This document shows, in pieces, positions 1 to 8,712 of a stretch of 14,628 nt of DNA. The position numbers and the translations under genes are program-made. This stretch comes from JARRRL01 sp037380725. GTDB lineage: Bacteria > Pseudomonadota > Gammaproteobacteria > Pseudomonadales > JANQJO01. Position 1 is the stretch's first letter; each line of letters starts with the position of its first letter. Location of the stretch: positions 1 through 14,628 of the forward strand of contig JARRRL010000117.1 of NCBI GenBank assembly GCA_037380725.1, in the 5' to 3' direction. The notes beneath the pieces are model-generated. The model ran no database searches. It was not told the DNA's origin and was given only the letters and a program-made list of their open reading frames with translations.

Positions 1-660
1 TCTTATGGACAGTCTTCACACACTACAGATTATTGGCAAGAATTGGCCAATGATCCGGCTGGTGATGAATATGGCGTTACATGGAGTGTGGACGGTGGCT
101 CGACGTGGGGACGCGACGAATTGTATGTCGGGCAAACCATACAATTTAAATTTAATGTACATAAAGAGAATCTTGGCACGCACTATGCTGACTTAACAAA
201 AGCGTGGGTTGATTGGGGTCAAGATGGCCACTTTGATGCCAGTGACAAAATCTTTTACGCTGAGCATATAGTATCAGCTAATAAACAAAAGTCAGAGGGT
301 CCTGGTACGAATAAGACACCTGATATTTCCGATTTGGTGTACTTTTCTCCTACGTTTAACCTGACTGATGATTTTGTTGGTGATTTGTGGTTACGCGCCT
401 TGGTCACGTGTTCGGAATCTGTTGTAAACAACTATATACCCAATGATCCTCATAAATGGAATAAACAGTGGTACCCCTATTACAAAAATAACTATGATAA
501 TTTTCTGGTAGCGCCTGGGGAAAATGAGACAATTAATTATTATCAGGGCGAAACGGAAGAGTGGAAACTGGTGGTTCACTCAGTTCCTGAATCTTCCGCT
601 TTGATGCTGTTCGGGTTGGGTATAGCTGGATTGACTGTTGCACGTCGTCGCAGCAAATAA
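1..660 (+). CDS. PEP-CTERM secreted protein with GEVED-like region (5' end missing)
   Basis: The reading frame is already open at base 1, so the true start and signal peptide lie outside the window; the TTG at 43 is only an internal codon. The C-terminus from base 583 is a PEP-CTERM sorting signal: V-P-E-S, a hydrophobic helix (LMLFGLGIAGLTV), then an R-R-R-S-K tail. In this family an exosortase in the inner membrane recognises the signal and the protein is exported, often into exopolysaccharide or biofilm matrix. The middle has W-V-D-W-G-Q-D-G-H-F-D, like the W-x-D-W-N-x-D-G-x-F-D of GEVED-type domains, and G-E-T-E-E-W near base 547 sits where GEVED-Y is expected. Ser replaces the usual second Pro of the PEP motif. 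The gene looks more AT-rich than its neighbours. No exosortase gene is visible. The molecular function is unknown; the sorting-signal call is firm, the GEVED call is an inference from pattern. Confidence 0.85.
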   Translation, partial: SYGQSSHTTDYWQELANDPAGDEYGVTWSVDGGSTWGRDELYVGQTIQFKFNVHKENLGTHYADLTKAWVDWGQDGHFDASDKIFYAEHIVSANKQKSEGPGTNKTPDISDLVYFSPTFNLTDDFVGDLWLRALVTCSESVVNNYIPNDPHKWNKQWYPYYKNNYDNFLVAPGENETINYYQGETEEWKLVVHSVPESSALMLFGLGIAGLTVARRRSK

Positions 661-680
661 GCGTTGTGTTTAGTAACGCT
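660..680 (+). terminator. Weak hairpin just after the PEP-CTERM gene
   Basis: AGCGTT (660-665) and AACGCT (675-680) form a 6-bp stem with a 9-nt loop, starting on the last base of the stop codon. What follows is T-rich (about 683-706) but has no clean U-run directly after the stem. It could be a weak terminator. Position supports this better than structure does. Confidence 0.3.
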
Positions 681-693
681 GCTTAAGTATTTG

Positions 694-725
694 TTTCAAT
701 CGTTTTAAATTTCAAGCGTTTTAAA
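694..725. repeat. 16-nt tandem duplication (2 copies)
   Basis: Bases 694-709 (TTTCAATCGTTTTAAA) are followed directly by 710-725 (TTTCAAGCGTTTTAAA); 15 of 16 positions are identical. It lies in the spacer between two convergent genes. The copies are nearly identical, so the duplication looks recent. Confidence 0.9.
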
Positions 726-733
726 CAAAGTGT

Positions 734-773
734 TCCAGGTTGCGAGGCGTACCGTGTACGTGCGTAACCTGGA
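734..773. repeat. Nested inverted repeat in the convergent spacer
   Basis: The outer arms TCCAGGTT (734-741) and AACCTGGA (766-773) are perfect 8-bp complements. Inside them CGTAC (748-752) and GTACG (756-760) form a second stem around a CGT loop. No U-run follows on either strand, so it is not a typical intrinsic terminator. It may be a bidirectional 3'-end structure, a protein-binding site or a small repeat element. Confidence 0.6.
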
Positions 774-787
774 CGATTCTGCGCTAT

Positions 788-829
788 CTCTGAAAAATTA
801 TCTGACTCTGACGAATTATTTCTGTCAGA
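788..829 (-). terminator. Possible terminator of the transporter operon
   Basis: Read on the minus strand downstream of yejF, TCTGAC (829-824) can pair with GTCAGA (812-807). A second GTCAGA (806-801) follows, then the T-rich run TAATTTTTC. The stem is short and the loop is 11 nt. The place is right, about 75 nt after the stop, but the structure is weak. Confidence 0.25.
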
Positions 830-902
830 CATCTTCATGTCCTCACTGCCATTTCCTTTTCTCACAGTATCTTCTTTTTTTACAGTTAAACCATGTCATC
901 TT

Positions 903-2537
903 TTACCGTGTCGCATTGAGCAACTGTTGGGTATACGCGTGCTGTGGATCAGCGAATACGCGCTGGATTGGGCCTGATTCCACCACCTTACCCGCGTGCA
1001 TGACAATCACATCGTGACTGATGGCGCGAATAACGCTGAGATCGTGACTGATAAATAAATAAGACAAATCGTGTCGGTCTTGTAAGTCTTTCAATAACTG
1101 AATAATCTGCACTTGTATGCTGCGATCCAGCGCCGAGGTGGGCTCATCGAGTATGATGATTTTCGGTTTTAAAATCAGTGCGCGGGCGATAGCGATGCGC
1201 TGGCGTTGACCGCCAGAGAATTCGTGGGGGTATCGAAATCGCGTGGCGGGATCGAGGTCCACTTCTTTTAGTGCTTCAACAACCCGCTGATCAATGGTCT
1301 CCGTGCTTAATTGGGGTTGGTGTATGGTGAGCCCTTCAGCAATAATTTGTCGGATGGACAGGCGCGGACTCAGGCTGGCGAACGGATCTTGAAATACCAT
1401 TTGTAATTCAGCTCGCAGGGGACGCATCTTGTTGTTGTTCAATGCCGAGAGATGATGGGTTTTATACGTGATCTGTCCGGTGCTTTTGATTAAACGCAAC
1501 AGCGCCAGCGCTAAGGTGGATTTGCCACTGCCACTTTCACCCACAATACCAATGGTTTGTCGAGGAACCAGTGTGAACGAAATGCCGTCCACGGCGCGCA
1601 CGTGATCGTAGACGCGTCGAAAAATGCCTTTGTACAGTGGAAACCACACTTTGACGTCTTGTACCGTGAGCAAAGCTGGGGTCGATGGATCGGTGAGGGG
1701 AATGGGCTCACCACTGGGTTCGGCAGCCAACAGTGCCTGCGTGTAGGGTTGCTGTGGGTTTGAAAACAGACTTTGGGTGTCCGCCGTTTCCACCAGAACG
1801 CCTTTTTCCATAACCGCTACGCGATCGGCAAAGCGTTTCACGAGGTTTAAATCGTGAGTGATGAGCAAGATGCTCATCGCGCTGTGACGTTGTAAGGCGT
1901 GCAGCAGATCGAGAATTTCCGCTTGTAAGGTCACATCCAAGGCGGTTGTGGGTTCGTCAGCGATCAACAAGGAAGGTTGATTGGCGATGGCCATCGCAAT
2001 CATCGCACGTTGTCGTTGTCCGCCCGATAGTTCGTTGGGGTAGGTGTTTAATAAGCGGTCTGGATTAGGGAGTTTAACACGCGCCAGCAGTTCTACCGTG
2101 CGCGTTTTGGCTTCTTGGCGCGATAAGCCTTGATGCAGCATCAGCACTTCACCGATTTGTTTTTCTAAGGTGTGCAATGGATTCAGCGCCACCATGGGTT
2201 CTTGAAAAATCATACTGATTCGGTTGCCGCGCAGTTTGCGCAAGGTTTCTGGCTCAGCGTTGATGAGTTCGGTGTTTTCAAATTGAATGCTGCCGCTCGG
2301 GTGTTTGGCCTGTGGGTAAGGCAATAATTGCAGAATGGAAAACGCAGTGACTGATTTACCGGAACCGCTTTCGCCCACTAAGGCCAGTATTTCACCTTTG
2401 TTGATGGTGAGACTAATGCCTTTGACGACTTCTTCTTCATTGCCATCGTGCTCGAAACTGACGCGCAGATCTTGCAGGTGCAGCAGCGGTTCTGAGCTGA
2501 GGCTTGAGGGGCTTGGCGTTTTTTCCTCGACGATCAT
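903..2537 (-). CDS. yejF: YejF/NppD-type peptide ABC transporter, fused double ATPase
   Basis: This 544-residue cytoplasmic protein has two ATP-binding cassettes in one chain and would power the YejB/YejE channel. Cassette 1 has Walker A G-E-S-G-S-G-K-S at 55-62, signature LSGGQ at 170-174, Walker B L-L-I-A-D-E near 190-195 and the switch His near 228. Cassette 2 has Walker A at 333-340, signature FSGGQ at 440-444, L-D-E-P near 463-466 and the switch His near 498. Each cassette ends with the N/D-P-x-x-x-Y-T-x-x-L-L segment typical of oligopeptide-type ATPases. All catalytic motifs are present and the length is normal for YejF. The ATG start is 23 nt after the yejE stop, with only a weak purine-rich site before it. 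It is the last gene of the operon. The family is certain; the substrate is inferred from Yej/Npp relatives. Confidence 0.93.
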   Translation of the reverse strand: MIVEEKTPSPSSLSSEPLLHLQDLRVSFEHDGNEEEVVKGISLTINKGEILALVGESGSGKSVTAFSILQLLPYPQAKHPSGSIQFENTELINAEPETLRKLRGNRISMIFQEPMVALNPLHTLEKQIGEVLMLHQGLSRQEAKTRTVELLARVKLPNPDRLLNTYPNELSGGQRQRAMIAMAIANQPSLLIADEPTTALDVTLQAEILDLLHALQRHSAMSILLITHDLNLVKRFADRVAVMEKGVLVETADTQSLFSNPQQPYTQALLAAEPSGEPIPLTDPSTPALLTVQDVKVWFPLYKGIFRRVYDHVRAVDGISFTLVPRQTIGIVGESGSGKSTLALALLRLIKSTGQITYKTHHLSALNNNKMRPLRAELQMVFQDPFASLSPRLSIRQIIAEGLTIHQPQLSTETIDQRVVEALKEVDLDPATRFRYPHEFSGGQRQRIAIARALILKPKIIILDEPTSALDRSIQVQIIQLLKDLQDRHDLSYLFISHDLSVIRAISHDVIVMHAGKVVESGPIQRVFADPQHAYTQQLLNATR

Positions 2538-2560
2538 GGGCGCTGTGTCTCGTAAATTTG

Positions 2561-3616
2561 TTAGCGTTTTAAAAGGCGTGGGTCGAAGGCGTCTCGAACC
2601 GCTTCCCCGATGAAAATCAACAAACTGAGTAAAATAGCTAAACTGAAAAACGCCGAAAAACCCAACCAGGGAGCGTGTAAATTCGCTTTGCCTTGCGCGA
2701 GTAACTCGCCCAGCGATGGGGAGCCAGCGGGTAAACCAAAACCAAGAAAATCCAATGAGGTGAGGGTAGTGATCGCGCCATTGAGCAAAAAAGGCATAAA
2801 CGTGACGGTGGACACCATGGCGTTCGGCAAAATGTGACGAAACATCAGAAGCCGGTCAGAGGCACCCAAGGCACGGGCAGCGCGTACGTATTCCAAATTG
2901 CGACCCCGTAGGAATTCAGCACGCACCACGTCCACCAGACTGGTCCAACTGAACAGCAGCATGATGCCGAGTAACCACCAAAAACTGGGGTTCACGAAGT
3001 TCGACAGAATAATCAACATAAACAAAACGGGTAGACTGTTCCAAATTTCCAAGAAACGCTGCAAGAACAAATCCAAGCGTCCGCCGTAAAAGCCTTGTAT
3101 CGCACCAATAAACACACCGACGAGGCTGCTGATAATGGTTAAAATCAAACCGAACAGTATGGAGATGCGAAAACCGTAAATCACGCGGGCCAACACATCA
3201 CGGCCTTGATCGTCCGTACCTAGCCAATTTTCCGCTGTGGGCGGTGACGGCGCGGGGACATTCAGTTTGTAGTGAATGGTGTCGTATTGGTATGGGATTA
3301 AGGGCCACAGCATCCAGCCCTTGGCTTCGATTAACGAGCTGACGTACTCATCGCGGTAATCCGCTTCGGTTTCAAATTCACCGCCAAATGCGGTCTCGGG
3401 ATACGTGATGAGAAACGGTAAGTACACCTCATTGTTGAAGTACACGAATAAGGGTTTGTCATTCGCCACCAATTCGGCCATGCCAGTGATCACAAACAAA
3501 ATGCTGAATAACCACAAGGAATAGTAGCCACGCTTGTTGTTTTTAAACTGCCGCCATTGGCGTTGGTGGTATGGGTTGGGTGTGCTTGCTTTGAGTTTTC
3601 GGCGCTGAAAAATCAC
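2561..3616 (-). CDS. yejE: YejE/NppC-type peptide ABC transporter permease
   Basis: A 351-residue inner-membrane permease of the DppC/OppC class, close to YejE. The N-terminal half has the YejE pattern R-Q-W-R-Q-F-K-x-N-x-R-G-Y-x-S-L-W-L-F, one membrane helix (about 33-50), then a periplasmic loop of roughly 90 residues. G-T-D-D-Q-G-R-D-V (133-141) precedes the core membrane domain, and the EAA loop that docks on the ATPase is near 241-265 (E-Y-V-R-A-A-R-A-L-G-A-S-D). The start is GTG at 3616: an AGGGAGG ribosome site lies in the last codons of yejB, and only 2 nt separate the yejB stop from this GTG, so translation is probably coupled. It would form the pore with YejB. No defect is visible. 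Confidence 0.92.
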   Translation of the reverse strand: MIFQRRKLKASTPNPYHQRQWRQFKNNKRGYYSLWLFSILFVITGMAELVANDKPLFVYFNNEVYLPFLITYPETAFGGEFETEADYRDEYVSSLIEAKGWMLWPLIPYQYDTIHYKLNVPAPSPPTAENWLGTDDQGRDVLARVIYGFRISILFGLILTIISSLVGVFIGAIQGFYGGRLDLFLQRFLEIWNSLPVLFMLIILSNFVNPSFWWLLGIMLLFSWTSLVDVVRAEFLRGRNLEYVRAARALGASDRLLMFRHILPNAMVSTVTFMPFLLNGAITTLTSLDFLGFGLPAGSPSLGELLAQGKANLHAPWLGFSAFFSLAILLSLLIFIGEAVRDAFDPRLLKR

Positions 3617-3618
3617 GA

Positions 3619-4725
3619 TTACACCTCCCTGGATTCGAAGTCGATGCGTGGATCAACCAAAATGTAAGCGATGTCGCCGAGCAACTTGAGCAGCAGACCG
3701 AGCAAGGTAAAAATGTACAAAGTGGCAAACACCACCGGGTAATCCCGATTGGTCACCGATTCAAAACCCAATAAGCCCAGCCCGTCCAGTGAAAAAATAA
3801 ATTCGATGAGCACCGAGCCGGTAAAAAACAAACCGATGAATGCAGCGGGAAAACCCGCAATGATGATGAGCATGGCATTGCGAAACACGTGCCCGTAAAG
3901 AATACGGTTTTCGGTAAGTCCTTTGGCGCGCGCTGTGGTGACGTATTGTTTGTTGACCTCATCCAAAAACGAATTTTTGGTCAGCAGCGTGAGGGTGGCG
4001 AATCCGCCAATGGTGTTTGCCAGGACAGGCAAGGTGATGTGCCACAGGTAGTCGCCGATTTTGCCGAGCGTGCTGAGTTGATCAAAATTATCCGAGGTCA
4101 GACCGCGCAGGGGAAACCAATTAAAATACGAGCCGCCGGCAAACACAATCGCTAAAATAATGGCAAACAAAAACGATGGAATGGCGTAACCAATGATGAT
4201 GGCCGCGCTGGTCCACATGTCAAACTTGCTGCCGTGTCGGGTGGCTTTCAATATGCCGAGTGGAATGGAGATCAGATAAATGAGCAAGGTGCTCCACAGA
4301 CCTAAGGTGATGGAAACGGGCATTTTTTCAATAATTAAGTCAATCACGGAGCGATCGCGATAGTAGCTGTCTCCAAAATCAAAACGTAAATAGTTGGACA
4401 TCATCATGATAAACCGCTCCAGTGGCGGTTTGTCAAAACCGTACAGCTTTTCGATGCGCTCGATGATTTCAGGCGGTAAGCCACGTCCACCACGGTATTG
4501 ACTGTTGGTGTTGACGTTGGCGGCGCTGGGGTTCTGCGAGCCGCTGTCACTCGTTTGGGTGCCACCAATTTGCGAAGCGGCTGAGGTATCGAGCCCTTGG
4601 AGTTGAGCGATCATGCGTTCAACCGGTCCACCGGGTGCGGTTTGAATAATAGCAAAATTGATGACCATGATGCCAAAAAGCGTCGGGATCATCAAAAGTA
4701 AACGACGAAAAATATACGCGGACAT
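3619..4725 (-). CDS. yejB: YejB/NppB-type peptide ABC transporter permease
   Basis: A 368-residue inner-membrane permease of the DppB/OppB class. The start M-S-A-Y-I-F-R-R-L-L-L-M-I-P-T-L-F-G is the usual first helix of YejB. A Ser/Thr/Asn-rich periplasmic segment (about 45-80) is followed by the conserved L-P-P-E-I-I-E-R-I-E-K-L-Y-G-F-D-K-P-P (83-101). Further membrane helices follow, with the EAA loop near 260-283 (Q-Y-V-T-T-A-R-A-K-G-L), and the protein ends in V-D-P-R-I-D-F. The ATG at 4725 has an AAAGGA site about 12 nt upstream, a long spacing. It lies 75 nt after the yejA-like gene and 2 nt before yejE. It is intact and of normal length for the family. Confidence 0.93.
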   Translation of the reverse strand: MSAYIFRRLLLMIPTLFGIMVINFAIIQTAPGGPVERMIAQLQGLDTSAASQIGGTQTSDSGSQNPSAANVNTNSQYRGGRGLPPEIIERIEKLYGFDKPPLERFIMMMSNYLRFDFGDSYYRDRSVIDLIIEKMPVSITLGLWSTLLIYLISIPLGILKATRHGSKFDMWTSAAIIIGYAIPSFLFAIILAIVFAGGSYFNWFPLRGLTSDNFDQLSTLGKIGDYLWHITLPVLANTIGGFATLTLLTKNSFLDEVNKQYVTTARAKGLTENRILYGHVFRNAMLIIIAGFPAAFIGLFFTGSVLIEFIFSLDGLGLLGFESVTNRDYPVVFATLYIFTLLGLLLKLLGDIAYILVDPRIDFESREV

Positions 4726-4800
4726 GGTGTCTGAAAGTCCTTTGAGTCAGCGAATCGATGACAGGTGCGATGTGCGAGCCCGCCGCATCAGCACGAAGCG

Positions 4801-6657
4801 CTAGGGTGCGGTGCTGTTGGGTTTTTGCCACCAGCTCCACAAGTCAAAACCGTATTTAGGCGTTGTTTTGGGGTGCTGAAGGTGTTCCCAGTAGGCAATA
4901 CGATGGTGGCTGACGTGCCAGTTGGGAATCACCAAATGCTGCCATTGCAGTACCCGATCCAGCGCCCGACAGTGATTGATCAAATCTTCTCGTGTGGTGG
5001 CGCGAATGAGTTCCTCGACCAAACGGTCCACAGCGGGATCTTTTAGGCCAATTAAATTGCGGCTGCCGGGTTTATCTGCCGCCGCGCTCGTCCACAAGTC
5101 GCGCTGTTCGTTCCCCGGTGAGAGCGACTGTCCAATGCTGTAAACAAACATGTCAAAATCAAAGTTTCGCAGCCGTTCGGTGTATTGCGTGACGTCCACG
5201 GTGCGCACGGTGACGCCAATCCCCATGACGGAAAGATTTTTCTTAAAGGGCAGTACAATGCGCTCAAAACCACCGCCTTGGTACAGCATAAATTCAAAGG
5301 TGACGGGTTGTCCGGCGGGCGTCAACAATTGACCGTCTTGAATGGTGTAACCCGCTTTTTTGAGCAGCCCGATGCCGTGACGCAATTGCTGACGCGATCG
5401 ACCTTCTCCGTGGGTTTTCGGAGGCTCGTACGCCGTGGTGAATACTTCAGGAGGGAGTTGATCTTTTAATGGATCCAGGATGGCTCGTTCTGCTGGACTG
5501 GGGAGCCCCGTAGCGGCGAGTTCGGTGTTTTGAAAATAGCTGCGCGTTCGGGTGTATTGACCGTAGAACAGGCTTTTATTGCTCCACTCAAAATCGAAGG
5601 CGTAGGCCATGGCCTGACGCAGTACGGGGTCTTGAAAAAGCGGTTTACGCAAATTAAACGCAAAACCTTGCATGCCGACCGGAATGTCGTGCTCAAGGTT
5701 TTCGATGCGGATCTTACCTGCATCAAACGGTTTTCCTGTATATTGCGTGGCCCACATCTTGGAGTTATTTTCCGATCGGTAGTGAAATGTCCCGGCTTTG
5801 AAGGCTTCCAATGCGATCGTGGGTTCCAGAAAATACTCGTAGATGATCGTATCAAAATTGTAACGCCCCCGATTAACGGGCAGGTCTTTTCCCCAGTAAT
5901 TTGGATTCCGCTTGTAGACGATGCGGCGTCCCGGTTCAAAACTGTCGATCTGGTATGGGCCATTGCCGACGGGAATGTTTAAACCTTGTTCTTCAAAATG
6001 GGCGTCGGTCCAGTATTTTTTGGATAATATGGGCAATTGCCCAAGTATTAAAGGTAATTCTCGGTTGTCGCCGGGTTTGAAAGTAAACGTGACTTTCTGC
6101 GCTTGTGGCGTGCTGACGCTGGCCACACCGGCATAATAGTGCTGATAACTGGGGTGACCGGAGGCGATGAGCGTATTGAAGGAATAGACAACGTCCTCAG
6201 CGGTGATGGGGCTGCCATCGTCAAATCGGGCCTCGGGTCGAAGGTAAAAACTGACGCCGCTGCGGTCAGGCGCTATTTCGATTTTTTCGGCGATGAGGCC
6301 GTACATGGAAAAGGCCTCGTCATCACTTTGTATCATGAGCGTTTGATAGATAAAACTGTTGAGACCGGCAGCGGGAACACCCGTGGGTATAAAGGGGTTG
6401 AAGCCATCGAAGGTGCCCAGTGCGCCCAGTTTCAAAATGCCGCCTTTCGGGGCATTGGGATTGACGTAGTCAAAGTGGGTGAAGTCGGGTCCGTATTTGG
6501 GTTCGCCATGCATGGCTACACCCGGTACGGCTTTGGCCAATTTGGATAAGGCTGATTTGGATGGGTCCGCTGTTGCTTTGGTGTTGAACAGAGCTAAAGC
6601 GGGTAAAATCAACGCGATGCCGAAGGTGAGAAGATAGTGCTTCATGAGGCAAGTCAT
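4801..6657 (-). CDS. yejA: YejA/NppA2-type periplasmic peptide-binding protein (intact receptor)
   Basis: A 618-residue family 5 solute-binding protein. A lysine followed by a hydrophobic stretch (residues 6-24) and A-T-A at 28-30 mark a type I signal peptide, so it works in the periplasm and delivers peptide-like substrates to YejB/YejE. YejA hallmarks include H-G-E-P-K-Y near 50, H-F-D-Y-V-N-P-N-A-P-K-G-G (61-73) and, near the middle, M-Q-G-F-A-F-N-L-R-K-P-L-F-Q-D followed by A-F-D-F-E-W-S-N-K-S-L-F. The ATG at 6657 lies 4 nt after the stop of the broken upstream receptor. The in-frame ATG at 6645 gives a better-looking signal peptide and has AGGA 11 nt upstream, so it could be the true start. 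The pair looks like NppA1/NppA2 of Pseudomonas. With the upstream copy damaged, this is the only complete receptor visible here. Confidence 0.92.
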   Translation of the reverse strand: MTCLMKHYLLTFGIALILPALALFNTKATADPSKSALSKLAKAVPGVAMHGEPKYGPDFTHFDYVNPNAPKGGILKLGALGTFDGFNPFIPTGVPAAGLNSFIYQTLMIQSDDEAFSMYGLIAEKIEIAPDRSGVSFYLRPEARFDDGSPITAEDVVYSFNTLIASGHPSYQHYYAGVASVSTPQAQKVTFTFKPGDNRELPLILGQLPILSKKYWTDAHFEEQGLNIPVGNGPYQIDSFEPGRRIVYKRNPNYWGKDLPVNRGRYNFDTIIYEYFLEPTIALEAFKAGTFHYRSENNSKMWATQYTGKPFDAGKIRIENLEHDIPVGMQGFAFNLRKPLFQDPVLRQAMAYAFDFEWSNKSLFYGQYTRTRSYFQNTELAATGLPSPAERAILDPLKDQLPPEVFTTAYEPPKTHGEGRSRQQLRHGIGLLKKAGYTIQDGQLLTPAGQPVTFEFMLYQGGGFERIVLPFKKNLSVMGIGVTVRTVDVTQYTERLRNFDFDMFVYSIGQSLSPGNEQRDLWTSAAADKPGSRNLIGLKDPAVDRLVEELIRATTREDLINHCRALDRVLQWQHLVIPNWHVSHHRIAYWEHLQHPKTTPKYGFDLWSWWQKPNSTAP

Positions 6658-6661
6658 CCTG

Positions 6662-8516
6662 TTAGCGTTTTCCAGTTGTAGGTCGTGCGGGCCTTGACGC
6701 TTCCCGCCACCAAGTCTGTGTTCCCAATATGTAATCAGGTCGCTGTTTGGGTTGTCCGAATTTATTCCACCACGCTAAGCGATGAAAATGGATGTACCAG
6801 TGTGGGATGGTGTAGTGTTCCCAGAGCAGTACGCGATCGAGCGCTTGCATGCTGTCTTTGACTGCTTCAAAACTGACTAAATTTTTAACGCGAACAGTGA
6901 GCGCGTCCACCGCTGGGTTTTTGATGCCCGCCAGGTTACGGCTGCCCGGAACATCCGCTTGATCTGAGTGAAAATAGAGGTAAGGCAAATCTCCCGGGGC
7001 CAAGTTTTGGCCGAGCACATGAATGGTCATGTCAAAATCAAACTTATCCAAACGTTCTTTGTATTGTGTCGCATCGACTAAGCGTACGTTCATGTCAATG
7101 CCGATTAGTTCTAAGTTCTTTTTAAAGGGTAGGATAACGCGCTCCAGTGAAGACGCTTTCTGGTTGACCAGTTCGAAGCGGAAAGGTTCACCACTTTGTT
7201 GTGAAACGAGCCGATTGTTGTGAATGACATATCCGGCGGATTTCAGCAAGGCGAGTGCTTTGTGCCGTTGTTGTCGTAAGCGACCACTGCCGTCTGTGAC
7301 GGGGAGTGCAAAGGCTTTTTGAAGCGTATGGGGTGGTAAGATGTCGACGAATGGTTTCAACAGTGCGATTTGTGCCGTATTGGGTATACCGGTAGCGGCG
7401 AAAGGACTGTTTGGAAAAAAGGTATTGGAGCGTTGGTAGGCATTGTTAAACAGGGTGCGATTGCTCCACTCAAAATCAAACAGTAATCCAATGGCTTCTC
7501 GGACGCGGCGATCCTGAAAAACAATTTTTGGAAATATACTCGAGGTGCACGTCGTACTCACCCGCCTTAAAGGCTTCAAAGGCCACCAGACTGTCTCGAT
7601 AAAAGTCAATGGTGACTTCGTCAAAATTGTATAACCCACGGTTGAGCCACAGGTCACGCGCCCAATAGTCTTTCACGCGTTCCAATATCAGTTGGCGACC
7701 GGGTTGTGCGGATTTAACGCGATAGGGTCCGTTACCCAGCAGGGGCGTGAGTCCTGATTTTTCAAATTCATCAACCTGAATGGCGTGGGCCGGTAAAATC
7801 GGCATACTCCCAACGCGTAAAATGGCTGGGCGCTGTCCGATTTCGGTGAAATAGAATTTCACCCGTTGTGGCGTGATGATTTCGGCTCGGTCGACGCTGT
7901 GCAGTGGAATAGCGTAGCTGGGATGACCGTGTTCTTTGAGCAGCGACAAAGAAAAAACGACGTCCTCGGCGGTAATGGGGTGGCCATCGTGGAAGCGGGC
8001 TTCGGGACGTAGATCAAACTGAACCCAACTGAGATCGTCGGGGTAAGACAAACGCTCAGCAATCAATCCATAGGCGCTTTGTGGTTCATCACCGGAAGTG
8101 CGGTTGCTACTGGTGCCAGCTAGCAAGGTGTCGTGCAACTGCCCAAAACCGTATACGTACAAGCCAGGAGCATCTTTCCATGGACTCAGGCCGCGGAGTA
8201 CATACGGATTTAAACTGTCGAAGGTGCCCGTTGCCATCAAGCGCAGGTTACCGCCTTTGGGCGCTTCAGGGTTGGCGTAATCGAGATGCGTAGCGTGAAC
8301 GGGGTATTTTAAGTTGCCATACAGGGAAAAACCGTGTGAGGTGGTGATGTGCTGTTTGAACTCCGCGCCATGAGCCTGTGCGATGGTGATGGGGAGGATG
8401 GTGGTAGATAGAATGAAAGAGAGAATAAGAAAAGTCGTGACACTGCTCAGCGCTATACCGATGCTCAAGCGGAGCCGGGTAAAAATAGAAACGGAAAACA
8501 AACGCTGTGTGAACAC
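6662..8516 (-). pseudogene. Broken first YejA/NppA1-type receptor gene (internal deletion and frame change)
   Basis: The 5' part reads from GTG 8516, with AGGAG 6 nt upstream, and encodes a signal peptide and YejA-type N-terminal lobe (H-L-D-Y-A-N-P-E-A-P-K-G-G, then A-F-K-A-G-E-Y-D-V-H-L-E). It matches the neighbouring receptor until about 7540, then runs into a stop at 7476-7478 after nonsense residues. The 3' part continues in another frame from I-V-F-Q-D-R-R-V-R-E-A-I to a normal YejA C-terminus at 6662. In the intact neighbour 40 residues lie between the conserved S-K and F-Q-D; here only 7 nt do. So about 113 nt are missing, and 113 = 3x37+2 agrees with the observed frame change. The lost part is the conserved central strand region (M-Q-G-F-x-F-N). 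Ribosomal frameshifting could not restore it. An assembly or read error would have to explain a large gap, not one base. Confidence 0.85.
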
Positions 8517-8630
8517 TGAAACTCCTGCACGATTTTCGATGAATCTCGTGGCTTCCCTGGAGATGCTTAGGCTGCAAAGTCTACCGACCCAGCCCTAAGG
8601 GGGCGACGAGCTGCTTTGAATGGCGTCGCT

Positions 8631-8660
8631 ATAGTATTGTTGATTTGATGCTGATTTAAA
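8631..8660 (-). promoter_or_regulatory. Weak promoter candidate for the transporter operon
   Basis: On the minus strand TTTAAA (8660-8655) and TACTAT (8636-8631) are 18 nt apart, in the 196-nt gap between mltD and the first receptor gene. TACTAT is close to a -10 box; TTTAAA is a poor -35. I see no strong operator or terminator in the rest of the gap. Confidence 0.25.
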
Positions 8661-8712
8661 AGCACTGTCTTGCCGGATCGAGCTGGGGCCTGAGTGGGGT
8701 GTAGAGCGAAAT

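Noticed and set aside
7530..7560. Programmed frameshift at the A-run in receptor 1
   Set aside because: A frameshift would not restore about 38 missing residues of the conserved core.
6662..7657. C-terminal half of receptor 1 as a separate gene starting at 7657
   Set aside because: The residues before I-V-F-Q-D are out-of-frame translation of the N-terminal half, with no signal peptide, so it cannot be a working periplasmic protein.
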